This document shows positions 8,733 through 17,854 of a stretch of 64,000 bases of DNA, one piece after another (the stretch's first letter is position 1; every line of letters starts with the position of its first letter). Under the pieces are notes generated by a model. It searched no databases and had not been told where the DNA came from. It was given only the letters and a program-made list of their open reading frames with translations. The DNA comes from Intrasporangium calvum DSM 43043. GTDB lineage: Bacteria > Actinomycetota > Actinomycetes > Actinomycetales > Dermatophilaceae. The translations under genes were made by a program, and so were the position numbers. Where the stretch lies: the NCBI RefSeq assembly GCF_000184685.1, contig NC_014830.1:1426001-1490000 (forward strand), written 5' to 3'.

Positions 8733-9659
8733 GTGACCGAAGTGAAGGTGCGCGTCTGGAGGGTCGATCGGGAGATCAACCTCCGTGCGCAGCTCTCCGC
8801 TTTCCAGCGAGGCGCGGGGGACCCGACCAGCCGTTGGGGGGCGGACGGCTCCTTCACCAGAGCGGCTCGGACACCGGCGGGGCCGGGCACCCTCCAGGTC
8901 GTATGCCGCTCAGCCGGCTCCGCGGTCGAGTGCACAGCGTGGGGTGCTGGGGCGGAGTGGCTCCTCGAGTCGGTCCCTGACCTGCTGGGCGCCGCCGACG
9001 ACGTCTCGGGCTTCACGCCACACCACCCCGTCATCGCCGATGCGTGGCGCCGCTTCGCGCACTGGCGGGTGCCCCGTTCGGCTCTCGTCATGGACGCGCT
9101 CGCACCGGCCGTCGTCGAGCAGAAGGTGACCGGGCAGGAGGCCTTCTCGGGATACCGGCGGCTCGTGCGTCGCTACGGCCAACCTGCGCCGGGTCCGCTC
9201 GGTGACGCGCTCTGGGTCCCGCCGGCGCCCGCCGACTGGGCGAGGATCCCGTCCTGGGCCTGGCTGCAGGCCTCCGTCGACGGGGCCCGGTCGCGCACCC
9301 TGGTCGGAGCCGCCCACGTGGCAGGCAGGTTGGAGCAGTGCGTGGACCTCCCGCTGGACCGCGCCCGATCTCGCCTCCGGGCGTTGCCGGGTGTCGGTGT
9401 CTGGACGGCCGCCGAGGTCGCCCAACGAGCACTGGGAGACGCCGATGCGGTCAGCTTCGGCGACTACCACGTCGCCAAGGACGTCGGCTGGGCACTCCTC
9501 GGCACGCCCGTGGACGACGCCGGGATGGCCGAGCTGCTCGAACCTTACGTCGGCCACCGGTACCGCGTGCAGCAGCTCCTCGCGCTGGCCGGTCACCGCA
9601 GGCCCCGGCGTGGTCCGCGGATGGCACCGCGCACCCATCTGCCGGTCCGCGCCCGCTGA
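8733..9659 (+). CDS. DNA-3-methyladenine glycosylase (AlkA/HhH-GPD family)
   Basis: A 308-residue base-excision repair glycosylase. The helix-hairpin-helix and catalytic region reads LRALPGVGVWTAAEVAQRAL, then FGDYHVAKD, in which the Asp after FG is the expected catalytic aspartate. An AlkA-like N-terminal domain (residues 1-90) precedes it. Such enzymes remove alkylated purines. The protein starts at GTG. Copy 4 of the 11-mer lies inside the gene at about codons 57-61, and copy 5 begins at the base after the stop codon. Confidence 0.88.
   Translation: MTEVKVRVWRVDREINLRAQLSAFQRGAGDPTSRWGADGSFTRAARTPAGPGTLQVVCRSAGSAVECTAWGAGAEWLLESVPDLLGAADDVSGFTPHHPVIADAWRRFAHWRVPRSALVMDALAPAVVEQKVTGQEAFSGYRRLVRRYGQPAPGPLGDALWVPPAPADWARIPSWAWLQASVDGARSRTLVGAAHVAGRLEQCVDLPLDRARSRLRALPGVGVWTAAEVAQRALGDADAVSFGDYHVAKDVGWALLGTPVDDAGMAELLEPYVGHRYRVQQLLALAGHRRPRRGPRMAPRTHLPVRAR
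8900..8914 (+). repeat. Dispersed 11-mer repeat, copy 4 (inside a gene)
   Basis: CGTATGCCGCTCAGC inside the DNA glycosylase gene, in a reading frame (VVCRSA) different from the other in-gene copies. Confidence 0.85.
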
Positions 9660-9674
9660 GCCCAGCGGCATACG
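9660..9674 (-). repeat. Dispersed 11-mer repeat, copy 5
   Basis: CGTATGCCGCTGGGC on the minus strand, starting at the base after the glycosylase stop codon and before the terminator hairpin at 9726. Confidence 0.85.
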
Positions 9675-9725
9675 GCCCCATCGGAGTGGGGATCTGCTGA
9701 GGGCGCCCCCCTCACCCGGCGGCTA

Positions 9726-9760
9726 CGTGGGCCCGGCGCCCCCTGGCCACCGGGCCCACG
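9726..9760. terminator. Bidirectional terminator between glycosylase and FtsK-type ATPase
   Basis: An 11-bp perfect stem (CGTGGGCCCGG at 9726-9736 and its complement at 9750-9760) with a 13-base loop lies between the convergent gene ends. There is no T-tract, as is common in high-GC actinobacteria. Confidence 0.55.
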
Positions 9761-9797
9761 AGTCTGCACCGGGCCGCCGGTGGGCGCGCTTGGGACG

Positions 9798-12700
9798 CTA
9801 CCGATCCCGGGGGACAGGACCGGGGGGCACCGAGTCGCCAGGTGGTGAACAACCCGTGTCCGCTCGGTCTTTCGTCGACCTGCCGAGGTCGGACCGCGGG
9901 TCTGGCGGCAGTCGTGGGTCGGCCACCTGGATCGGGAGGGTAGCTCCGTCGAGCACGATGACGCCGCGGCCGGGGAGCCGATGTCGTGCGATCTCCACCC
10001 GGATGCCGAGGACGTCGCCGTCGTTCGGGGAGACCGGTGACAGGACCACGCCGGTGGCGTGCCGGGCGAGCTCGGGAACGACCCCGCGGTAGAGGCTCGC
10101 CGCGCGTCGGGCGTCGACCGCCGCGACGCACCAAGAGCTGGGGTGTCCGAGGTCGTGCGCCACCTCCAGGACCACTGGCTCAGCCGGGCTGCCGTCGAGC
10201 CCCTCGGCATCGTCGACGAGGACGGACAGGTCAGGGTGAGCCTCGCGCAGCTGACGCAGTCGCCCTCCGTCCTGGGCCGACACGAGGTGGAACTGGGGTG
10301 TGCCGGCCAGCCAGCTCAGCGGCGTGCGCCGGGTGGCGACCACGACGGTGGGGCGCCCAGCGTCGGCCAGCTGCCGAGCCATCGTCGCCAGGACGGTGCT
10401 GCGCCCGCTGCGCGGGCCCCCGACGACGAGGGCGCGGCGCCCGACCCAGCCCGCCTCGAAACCGAGGGGTCGCGCGTCGTCCCCGCCCAGCCCGAGGACC
10501 AGCCAGTCGGGTCCGGCCGGGGGCAGGTCGTTCCAGGCCACCGCGTGGGGGAGTGGGGCCACCCGCCACGGAAGGCCACCGGCAGCACCGGCAGCACCGA
10601 CTGCGCTGTCGCGCCAGAGGCCCGCCCGCAGCCGCTCGGCGACGGCCACGGTGGTGCGAACCTGTGCCCCGCTCTCGGGGTCGGCGCCGACGTGCGCCAG
10701 CTGGACCTGGTGGCCGGTTGCGACGTCGATGGCCCGGCCCACGCCGTGGTGCCCTTGGGCCAGCTCCGGCGACAGCCCGGCCAGGGTGAGGTCGATCGGG
10801 TCTGTCATGGGCAGCACGAGGCGGTGCTGGACGAGGCTGGAGACCCGGCCGGAGATGAGCCCCCGGCCGCCCGTGACGACGAGGCGCAGGCCCGCTGCCA
10901 TGCCGTCCCGCGCGAGGCGCAGCAGCGCCTCCGCCGGAGCTCCGTGGTCCACCGCCTCGAAGGCGTCCTCGACGGACTCCCAGCCGTCGACGAGGAGAAC
11001 CGTGTGGCAACGTCTGTCGTCGCTGGTCGTCGGCGACCCGGTGCCGGCGGGATCGTCCGGCAGCTGGTGCCCACGTGTCGTCGCATCGGTGAGGCGTGCG
11101 ATGACACGCGCGGCCAGAGCGGGGTCGGCGGTGCTCGTGACGGAGCCGACGTGCGGGAGGGAGGCGAGGTCGCGGAGTGAGCCGGGCGTTCCCTCGATGA
11201 CGTGCAGATGGAGCTGTGTGGGTGGCCAGTGCTCGGCGAGGCCGACGGCGAGTGCCCTGGCGGTCGTGGTCCGACCGGTTCTCGCCCCGCCGGCGATCGC
11301 GAGGTTCCCGTCGCTCACCGGGTGCCAGGTGTAGGGCATCTGGGCCTGGAGAGCGGGGGCGTCCTCGAGCCCGAGGGCGACGGCGCCGGCCGGACGGTCC
11401 CCCGTGAGGGTGGAACGGGAGAGCGACGCCGGCAGGGGAGGCAGCCACGGAGAGGGCGGGCCCACCACGCCCAGCGCCGCGGCGGCCTGCTTGGCAGCGG
11501 CCACGACGGCCTGCAGCTCGCTCGAACCGGTGTCCGCGCCGGCCGGCCGGTCGACCGTGAGAGGCCTGGCGAGGTCGGCCCAGGTCAGCTCCCGGACCGA
11601 CACGAGATGCGGCTGGGTCGGGCGGCACGGCGAGGTCGACGCACCCGCGAAGGCGGTCTGGACTTCGGACAGGCGGCCCCCGCCCGTGCGGACCCACGCG
11701 CGCCCCGGCGTCTGGTCGCTGACCGCCGCCGCCACCGGGCTCTCGATGACGTCGTCGCTGTCGCTGCGATCCCTGACCCGGAGGGCGATCCGGAGCGAGA
11801 CGTTCGCTCGCATGTCACCGGTGATGATGCCCGCGGGCCGTTGGGTGGCGAGCACCAAGTGCACCCCGAGAGAGCGGCCCACGGCGGCGATCCGCACGAG
11901 TCCGTCGACGAAGTCGGGCAGCTCGTCCGCCAGCATCTTGAACTCGTCGACGACGATGACGAGCCGGGCCAACGGCTCCAGCTCGCCCCTCTGGGAACGG
12001 ACCCGACGGTAGTCGTCGAGGTCCTTTGCGCCCGCCTCGGCCAGGAGGGCCTCGCGCCGCTTGACCTCGGCCCCGAGCGACTCGAGCGCTCGCCGGGTGA
12101 GGTGCTCGTCGAGGTCGGTGACGACGCCGAGGCAGTGTGGCAGCTGGGCGCACTCCTTGAACGCGGAACCGCCCTTGTAGTCGACGAGCACGAACGCCAG
12201 CTCGTCCGGAGGGGTGCTGACGGCGAGCCCCACGACCAAGGTCTGCAGGAGCTCGGACTTGCCCGATCCCGTGGTGCCCCCGACGAGGCAGTGTGGCCCG
12301 TCCTGCGCGAGGTCGACGACGAAGGGCCCGTCCTGGGCGACGCCGAGCACGGCGCGAGGGCGGCCGTCGGAGGTCGACCACAGCTGGACGAGAACAGGGG
12401 CCTGCGTCGGCTCGTGGCCAGTGAGCGCGTGGGCCGCAGCGAGGGTGATGGCGTCAGGAAGGGCACTGGAGCCGGTTTCGGGAGTCACGTCCTCGAGCGG
12501 CGCCAGCGACCGGGCGAGGGAACCGACCCACGCCGGGTGCGGCAGGTCGGGGACGATGTCCCGGATCGTCGCGTCGTCGAGGTGGAGCTCGGCTCGGGGA
12601 GCGGGCCCCTCGTCGAGGACCAGCTGGGCCCGGCATTCCGCGGGGAGCCGCTCAGCCGTCTCGTCCAGGGCCACGACGTGCACCCCGGCGCTCGGGGCGG

Positions 12701-14246
12701 CTTCGAGGATCGCTGCGATGCCCGCCCGTCCGCGCAGCTCCGCGGCGCCATCGAGGACGACGAGGAAGCGCGGGACCGCACGCGCCTGCACGCCGACGCC
12801 GTTCGCAGGTCGGGTCCGCGAGTCGATCACCGTCAGCAGCTCGGCGACCCGTGCCACCACGGCCGCCTCGTCATCCACTGAGGCCACCAGGGCAACGGGT
12901 CCGCTCGGCGGGCCGGCGGCGTGGGGGAGCCAGGTCGCCCAGGCCCAGTCCCGTTCCGCGTCGGGTGCGGCCGAGATGATGACGACCCGCGTTGAGCGTG
13001 GAGAGTGCCAGACCGAAGCCTGGGCGACGAGGCTGCTCACGGCAGCCCGCGTCCTGGCGCGGGGACCAGCGACCCCGATGACGCCGACGCCCAGGTCGAG
13101 GACGACCGGGACGTCGGGCACCGTCGGGTCGGCGCGGGACTCGTCTGGGGCCTCGACTCGCGTCCTCGCCGCCTGTCGAGCGGTGCCGACCCGCAGGACG
13201 AGGTGGTCGGTGTCGCCGGTCCGCCGCTCCCACAGGCGAGCGTCCCGATGGGTGGCGACGGAGGCGACGAGGGCCAGGTCCGGCTGCTCGTCATGGCGCG
13301 CTTCGCGCTCTGCGGCCAGTGCGTCGTCCAGCAGGCTCTCGGCCTCCGCGGTCAGGCGAGCATGGTCGGCCAGCTGGGATCGGTGGGACACCCGCCCGTG
13401 CCGGCGGTCGCCCCACCACTGCGTCAGGAGCATGACCGGAGACATCAGGGCGAACAGGAGCATCACGGGAGAGCGAAGTGCGGCGGCCAGCGCCACCGAG
13501 ATGGCCAGGGGGGCCAGGGCGGCGAGGACAGGAGCACGGGTGGCCGGGGGGCGTGTGGGTCGCTCGGGAAAGCGGATCGTCACCGGCTCGGTGTGCGGTG
13601 TGAAGCGCGGCCGGCGGTTGACCCGGACGGAGCCCCGCGAGCACTCGCTCGCGGCAGGCGTCGTGTCTGGGCGTCTCAGGACGAGGGTGGTCGACGCAAC
13701 CCTGATCCGGTCGCCGACGCTGAGCGCTGCACCATCGGGCGGGACCCGTGCCTCATCCACGTAGGTGGGGTTGGTCGCCTCGAGCTCGCGCAGCCGGATG
13801 CCCGCGTCGTCGATGGTGATCGAGGCATGGGCTCGCGACACGCCATGGTCGTCCAGACGGACCCCGCTCGACGTGGCTCGGCCCACGACGTGCTCGCCGC
13901 GTGCCAGGTGGATGACTCGCCCGGCCCCGGGGCCGCCCACGACGTGCACCTGGACGAGCCCAGGTGGGAGGACTTCCCCCGGGGCGGCGTCACGCGCCTC
14001 GTCATCCGCGCGCAGCAACGCACCCCGAATGAGCCGTCCCTCGCCGAGGACCGCCTCGTCCGTGACGGGGTGGCCGTCGATGAAGAATGTGCCGGGTCTC
14101 CGGTGGAGCAGTTCCGCGAGCCTCGGGCGCACCTCTTTGAAGGTGACGGGATGCTCGCCCGGGGTGTCTCCGTTCTCGTCGGTGTCGATGACGACGTCTC
14201 GCACCCTGGCGGTGCTGGGGTCCACCAGCCCCATCCGAAGTCTCAT
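9798..14246 (-). CDS. FHA domain / triple FtsK-SpoIIIE ATPase (EssC/EccC-like)
   Basis: A 1482-residue membrane ATPase. In order: a small N-terminal domain; an FHA domain at about 98-195 (HVVGRATSSGVRL, VSRAHASITI); two membrane helices at about 235-275; then three FtsK/SpoIIIE modules. The first has an intact Walker A (GGTTGSGKSELL, near 660) and Walker B (LVIVVDEFKMLAD, near 765). The second (GGARTGRTTTARAL, near 987) and third (GGPRSGRSTVLA, near 1280) have Arg in place of the P-loop Lys and are probably inactive. This layout matches EssC/EccC motors of type VII secretion, but no WXG100 or other ESX gene is in the window. The ATG at 14246 has a GAGGGAG ribosome-binding site. Confidence 0.85.
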   Translation of the reverse strand: MRLRMGLVDPSTARVRDVVIDTDENGDTPGEHPVTFKEVRPRLAELLHRRPGTFFIDGHPVTDEAVLGEGRLIRGALLRADDEARDAAPGEVLPPGLVQVHVVGGPGAGRVIHLARGEHVVGRATSSGVRLDDHGVSRAHASITIDDAGIRLRELEATNPTYVDEARVPPDGAALSVGDRIRVASTTLVLRRPDTTPAASECSRGSVRVNRRPRFTPHTEPVTIRFPERPTRPPATRAPVLAALAPLAISVALAAALRSPVMLLFALMSPVMLLTQWWGDRRHGRVSHRSQLADHARLTAEAESLLDDALAAEREARHDEQPDLALVASVATHRDARLWERRTGDTDHLVLRVGTARQAARTRVEAPDESRADPTVPDVPVVLDLGVGVIGVAGPRARTRAAVSSLVAQASVWHSPRSTRVVIISAAPDAERDWAWATWLPHAAGPPSGPVALVASVDDEAAVVARVAELLTVIDSRTRPANGVGVQARAVPRFLVVLDGAAELRGRAGIAAILEAAPSAGVHVVALDETAERLPAECRAQLVLDEGPAPRAELHLDDATIRDIVPDLPHPAWVGSLARSLAPLEDVTPETGSSALPDAITLAAAHALTGHEPTQAPVLVQLWSTSDGRPRAVLGVAQDGPFVVDLAQDGPHCLVGGTTGSGKSELLQTLVVGLAVSTPPDELAFVLVDYKGGSAFKECAQLPHCLGVVTDLDEHLTRRALESLGAEVKRREALLAEAGAKDLDDYRRVRSQRGELEPLARLVIVVDEFKMLADELPDFVDGLVRIAAVGRSLGVHLVLATQRPAGIITGDMRANVSLRIALRVRDRSDSDDVIESPVAAAVSDQTPGRAWVRTGGGRLSEVQTAFAGASTSPCRPTQPHLVSVRELTWADLARPLTVDRPAGADTGSSELQAVVAAAKQAAAALGVVGPPSPWLPPLPASLSRSTLTGDRPAGAVALGLEDAPALQAQMPYTWHPVSDGNLAIAGGARTGRTTTARALAVGLAEHWPPTQLHLHVIEGTPGSLRDLASLPHVGSVTSTADPALAARVIARLTDATTRGHQLPDDPAGTGSPTTSDDRRCHTVLLVDGWESVEDAFEAVDHGAPAEALLRLARDGMAAGLRLVVTGGRGLISGRVSSLVQHRLVLPMTDPIDLTLAGLSPELAQGHHGVGRAIDVATGHQVQLAHVGADPESGAQVRTTVAVAERLRAGLWRDSAVGAAGAAGGLPWRVAPLPHAVAWNDLPPAGPDWLVLGLGGDDARPLGFEAGWVGRRALVVGGPRSGRSTVLATMARQLADAGRPTVVVATRRTPLSWLAGTPQFHLVSAQDGGRLRQLREAHPDLSVLVDDAEGLDGSPAEPVVLEVAHDLGHPSSWCVAAVDARRAASLYRGVVPELARHATGVVLSPVSPNDGDVLGIRVEIARHRLPGRGVIVLDGATLPIQVADPRLPPDPRSDLGRSTKDRADTGCSPPGDSVPPGPVPRDR

Positions 14247-14519
14247 CCCGCTCCCTCGCTCCGACCACTCCGCCACCCGCGGACTCTCCACTCTGGCCGA
14301 CCACGCCTCCCGCGAGCCGGAGTTCTCCACAGGCTGCCGGGCCCGCGAACCCGCTCTCCATCGTTGGTGTTGGACCCGGTTTGCTCGCCCTGGACTACGT
14401 TTTCCACAGTTCACGTTCGTCCAGCTGGTTCGGAGTCGATCTGGCGCCATGGTTTCGACGCGACGAATCGGGCATTTCGGGTCAGGATTAGATGTCAGCA
14501 GTCGAGTCAGGGGGAGCAG
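14247..14519. other. Divergent intergenic region, FtsK-type ATPase / tad operon
   Basis: A 273-base region between divergent starts, with a less GC-rich stretch near 14455-14500. It should hold both promoters. I see no convincing -35/-10 pair and no palindrome. The ribosome-binding site GGGGGAG for tadA lies at 14510-14516. Confidence 0.5.
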
Positions 14520-15758
14520 GTGTCGACTCAGCAAGCGGTGCGCCACGTCGAGGGCGAGGTGCGTGAGCTCATCCGGCGAACCGGGCTCGATCCCTCCCGG
14601 GACACCCGGGAGGTGCAGCGGCTCGTTCAGGACGCCGTGCACGACTACGACGAGCGGTCGCTGCACGGCGGCCTGCCCCAGCTCGGGGACACGAAGGCCG
14701 CCGTCCACTCGATCCTGGCTGTCGTGGCCGGCTATGGGCCGCTGCAGCAGTACTTCGACGACCCCGCGGTCGAGGAGATCTGGATCAACGAACCGAGCAA
14801 GGTGTTCGTCGCTCGCGGTGGCGTGGCCGAGCTGACGCCGACGATCCTCACCTCCGAAGAGGTTCGGGACCTCGTCGAACGGATGCTCAAGACGAGCGGT
14901 CGTCGCGTGGACCTCAGCTCACCCTTCGTGGACGCGACCTTGCCGGACGGGTCCCGTCTGCACGTCGTGATCCCCGACATCAGCAGGCTGCACTGGCAGG
15001 TCAACGTCCGCAAGTTCGTCGTCAAGGCGGACCACCTCGACGACCTGGTCCGCCTCGGCTCGGTCACCAAGCAGGCGGCCGACTTCCTTGCGGCGGCTGT
15101 CTCGAGCGGGCTGAACATCCTCGTGGCCGGCGGCACGCAGGCCGGCAAGACCACCTTGCTCAACTGCCTCGCCGCAGCCATCCCGCCCCGGGAGCGCGTC
15201 ATCACCTGCGAAGAGGTCTTCGAGCTGAAGATCCCACTCCGCGACGTCGCGTCGATGCAGTGCCGCCAGCCGAGCCTCGAAGGAACCGGTGAGGTCCCGC
15301 TGCGCCGGCTCGTCAAGGAGGCGCTGCGGATGCGCCCCTCGCGCATCATCGTCGGTGAGGTGCGCCAGGAGGAGAGTCTCGACCTTCTCATCGCCCTGAA
15401 CAGCGGCGTGCCGGGGATGTGCACCCTGCACGCCAACAGCGCTCGGGAGGCCGTCACCAAGATGTGCACCCTCCCGCTCCTGGCCGGGGACAACGTGTCC
15501 AGCCGCTTCGTCGTGCCCACGGTCGCCTCGTCGGTCGACCTCGTCGTCCACGTTGCGCTCGAGCGGGACGGGCGACGGCGGGTGAGAGAGATCGTGGCGG
15601 TTCCGGGCCGGGCGGAGGGCGACGTCATCGAGGTTGCCGACCTCTTCGTGAGCCGCGGTGGGATGCTGCAGCGGGCCGACGGCTTCCCGCCCCACCGGGA
15701 GGCCTTCGACCGGGCCGGCTACGACGTCACTGCCCTGCTCGCTCAGCGGGGTGCGTGA
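14520..15758 (+). CDS. tadA: TadA/CpaF type II/IV secretion ATPase
   Basis: The hexameric ATPase that powers Flp pilus assembly. The 412-residue protein has the CpaF N-terminal domain (GYGPLQQYFDDPAVEEIWINEPSK, in two parts), Walker A GGTQAGKTTLLN near residue 206, the Asp-box region ITCEEVFELKI, Walker B region IIVGEVRQEE and the His-box MCTLHANSA. I chose the GTG at 14520 for its strong upstream ribosome-binding site and normal family length; the frame stays open far upstream but is antisense to the FtsK gene. It overlaps tadB by one base (TGATG). Confidence 0.92.
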   Translation: MSTQQAVRHVEGEVRELIRRTGLDPSRDTREVQRLVQDAVHDYDERSLHGGLPQLGDTKAAVHSILAVVAGYGPLQQYFDDPAVEEIWINEPSKVFVARGGVAELTPTILTSEEVRDLVERMLKTSGRRVDLSSPFVDATLPDGSRLHVVIPDISRLHWQVNVRKFVVKADHLDDLVRLGSVTKQAADFLAAAVSSGLNILVAGGTQAGKTTLLNCLAAAIPPRERVITCEEVFELKIPLRDVASMQCRQPSLEGTGEVPLRRLVKEALRMRPSRIIVGEVRQEESLDLLIALNSGVPGMCTLHANSAREAVTKMCTLPLLAGDNVSSRFVVPTVASSVDLVVHVALERDGRRRVREIVAVPGRAEGDVIEVADLFVSRGGMLQRADGFPPHREAFDRAGYDVTALLAQRGA

Positions 15759-16633
15759 TGTCGCCCCTCGTCGTGGGCCTTGTCCTCGGTGCCGGGGTGT
15801 TCTGCATCTACTGGTCGTTCTGGCCCCAGTCAGCCGGGCCGGGTGCAGCACGTGTCGGGCGACGGTCCGGCCTCGTCGAGGACCTGCGTGACCACCTCCG
15901 CCAGGCCGGCTATCCCACCGTCACGCCCACCAACGTGCTGGTCGGCTCGGTGGTCCTCTTCGTCCTCGCCTTCCTCCTGTTCATGCTTCTCACGGCTGTC
16001 GTGCCGATCGCGTTGTGCTTCGGGGCGATTGCCGCCGCGTCGCCCATCTCCCTCATCCGGATGCGCGCCCGCAAGCGGCGCGGCAAGCTCCGCGATCTCT
16101 GGCCGGACGCGGTCGACAACATCACCTCCGGAGTGCGCGCCGGCCTGGCCTTGCCTGAGGCCCTCGCCCAGCTGGCCGTCCGAGGACCCGAGGAGCTCCG
16201 TCCCCCCTTCGCGCGTTTCGCCGAGGACTATCGCGCGACCGGCCGGTTCCACGACTGCCTCGACCGGCTGAAGGACGCGATGAGTGACCCGGTGGCCGAC
16301 CGACTGATCGAGTCGCTGCGGATCGCCCGGGAGGTCGGTGGCAGCGACCTCGGACGCCTGCTCCGGACCCTGTCCGCGTTCCTGCGCGAGGACGCTCGGA
16401 CCCGGGCCGAGCTCGAGGCGCGCCAGAGCTGGACCATCAACGCTGCCCGGCTCGCGGTTGCCGCACCGTGGGTGGTCCTGGCCATGTTGGCCCTCCGGGG
16501 TGGCTCCCTCCAGGCGTACGCCACACCGACCGGGTGGCTGGTTCTCGCATTCGGAGCCGGCTTGTGCATCGTCGCCTACCGGCTGATGGTCTGGATCGGT
16601 CGGCTCCCCGACGAGGAACGGGTGCTGCGGTGA
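15758..16633 (+). CDS. tadB: TadB inner-membrane platform protein
   Basis: A 291-residue T2SSF-domain protein with an N-terminal helix, a hydrophobic pair at about 55-95 and C-terminal helices. The T2SSF core reads DLWPDAVDNITSGVRAGLAL and then AREVGGSDLGRLLRTLSAF. TadB and TadC form the membrane platform on which TadA acts. Its start overlaps the tadA stop. Confidence 0.9.
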   Translation: MSPLVVGLVLGAGVFCIYWSFWPQSAGPGAARVGRRSGLVEDLRDHLRQAGYPTVTPTNVLVGSVVLFVLAFLLFMLLTAVVPIALCFGAIAAASPISLIRMRARKRRGKLRDLWPDAVDNITSGVRAGLALPEALAQLAVRGPEELRPPFARFAEDYRATGRFHDCLDRLKDAMSDPVADRLIESLRIAREVGGSDLGRLLRTLSAFLREDARTRAELEARQSWTINAARLAVAAPWVVLAMLALRGGSLQAYATPTGWLVLAFGAGLCIVAYRLMVWIGRLPDEERVLR

Positions 16634-17574
16634 GCGTCGGGTGGTCCTGGGCCGGAGCGGCCGTGGGGGTCGCCATGCTCGCGGGTCTGTCCCTCATCGG
16701 TGCCGGCCTGCCGTGGCGCCGGAGGGCGACCTTGGAGCAGCGGCTCGCGCCCTACCTGCGGGACGCCCCGATGCCGTCGCGCCTGCTTGGCAGCGGGCCG
16801 TCGACACTGACGATCTTCGGGCTGGGGGATCTGCTCGCTCCGTACCTGCGCAGCCTGGGAGCGGGTTTCGAACGGGTCCTCGGAGGCGGACCATCCGTGG
16901 TGCGAAGGCAGCTGCGCGCCGGTCGCGGCGCCGACCTCGAACGGTTCCGGGCCGAGCAGGTTCTCTGGGCCACGGGCGGCGCGGCTCTCGGGCTCCTGGG
17001 CTCGGGTGTCCTTGCGGTGTCCAAGCGGAGCTTCTCGGTGCCGATGCTCGTTCTGCTCACCGTCATCGGCGTCGCCGTCGGAGCAGTCCTGCGCGACTAT
17101 TCGTTGAGCCGTGCGGCTCGACGCCGGGAGCAGCGGATGCTAGCCGAGTTCCCCACGGTCGCAGAGCTGCTCGCGCTGGCCGTGAGCGCTGGCGAAGGGG
17201 CCACCGGTGCGCTCGAGCGCGTCTGCAGACTGTCGGACGGCGAGCTCGCCGACGAACTGCGCCGCTGCCTCGCCGATGCGCGGGCGGGAGCGAACCTGCC
17301 CACCGCACTCCAGGGACTGGCCGACCGCACCGGACTGCCCAGCCTCAGTCGCTTCGTCGACGGCATCGTCGTCGCCGTCGAGCGAGGCACCCCGCTGGCG
17401 GACGTGCTCCGTGCCCAGGCACAGGACGTTAGAGAGGACGGGCGCCGGGTGCTCATGGAACAGGGTGGCAAGCGCGAGATCGTGATGATGGTTCCCGTGG
17501 TCTTCCTCATCCTGCCCGTGACGGTCCTCTTCGCCATCTACCCGGGCCTCAGCTTCCTTCGGTTCGAGCTGTGA
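16630..17574 (+). CDS. tadC: TadC inner-membrane platform protein
   Basis: A 314-residue T2SSF-domain protein: an N-terminal helix, a pair of helices at about 115-155 (ATGGAALGLLGSGVLAV, MLVLLTVIGVAVGAVL), the soluble core (FPTVAELLALAVSAGEGATGALERV) and a C-terminal helix (VMMVPVVFLILPVTVLFAIYP, broken here only by its length). The start is a GTG overlapping the tadB stop (GTGA). It partners TadB. Confidence 0.9.
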   Translation: MSVGWSWAGAAVGVAMLAGLSLIGAGLPWRRRATLEQRLAPYLRDAPMPSRLLGSGPSTLTIFGLGDLLAPYLRSLGAGFERVLGGGPSVVRRQLRAGRGADLERFRAEQVLWATGGAALGLLGSGVLAVSKRSFSVPMLVLLTVIGVAVGAVLRDYSLSRAARRREQRMLAEFPTVAELLALAVSAGEGATGALERVCRLSDGELADELRRCLADARAGANLPTALQGLADRTGLPSLSRFVDGIVVAVERGTPLADVLRAQAQDVREDGRRVLMEQGGKREIVMMVPVVFLILPVTVLFAIYPGLSFLRFEL

Positions 17575-17626
17575 CCGCCCGCTGACTGAACGACCTCAAC
17601 ACCACAGGGAAACAGGAGATCTCACG

Positions 17627-17854
17627 ATGAGCACGCATCTGACGCCGACGATCAGTCACCTCACCAAGCGGGCGGTCCACAGGGTCACGGCCGCCTTGAG
17701 CGGGCCCAGGGACCGCGGTGACGTTCCCGGCTGGGTCCTGATCACGATCATGACGGCGGGTCTGGTCACGCTGCTCTGGGGGGTGGCGGGAGACCAGCTC
17801 GAGTCGCTCTTCACCAACGCGATCAGCAGTGTCAGCGGTCCCAGCGGCGGCTGA
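17627..17854 (+). CDS. Small Flp pilin-like membrane protein
   Basis: A 75-residue protein with a basic N-terminus, a GDVPGWVLITIMTAGLV helix and a short polar tail. Its place directly after tadC and its single helix are those of an Flp pilin, and actinobacterial tad loci often carry small proteins of this DVPGW type. It lacks the Glu at position 5 of a classic type IVb prepilin, and no prepilin peptidase gene is in the window, so processing after the Gly of RGD is only a guess. The ATG is preceded by an AGGAGA ribosome-binding site. Confidence 0.65.
   Translation: MSTHLTPTISHLTKRAVHRVTAALSGPRDRGDVPGWVLITIMTAGLVTLLWGVAGDQLESLFTNAISSVSGPSGG

Noticed and set aside
13005-14519. Upstream extension of tadA into the FtsK-type gene
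   Set aside because: The extension is antisense to a conserved ATPase and has no TadA similarity; the GTG at 14520 has a strong ribosome-binding site.
14247-14708. Upstream extension of the FtsK-type ATPase by 154 residues
   Set aside because: It would run over the tadA start, looks non-coding, and the ATG at 14246 has a clear ribosome-binding site.
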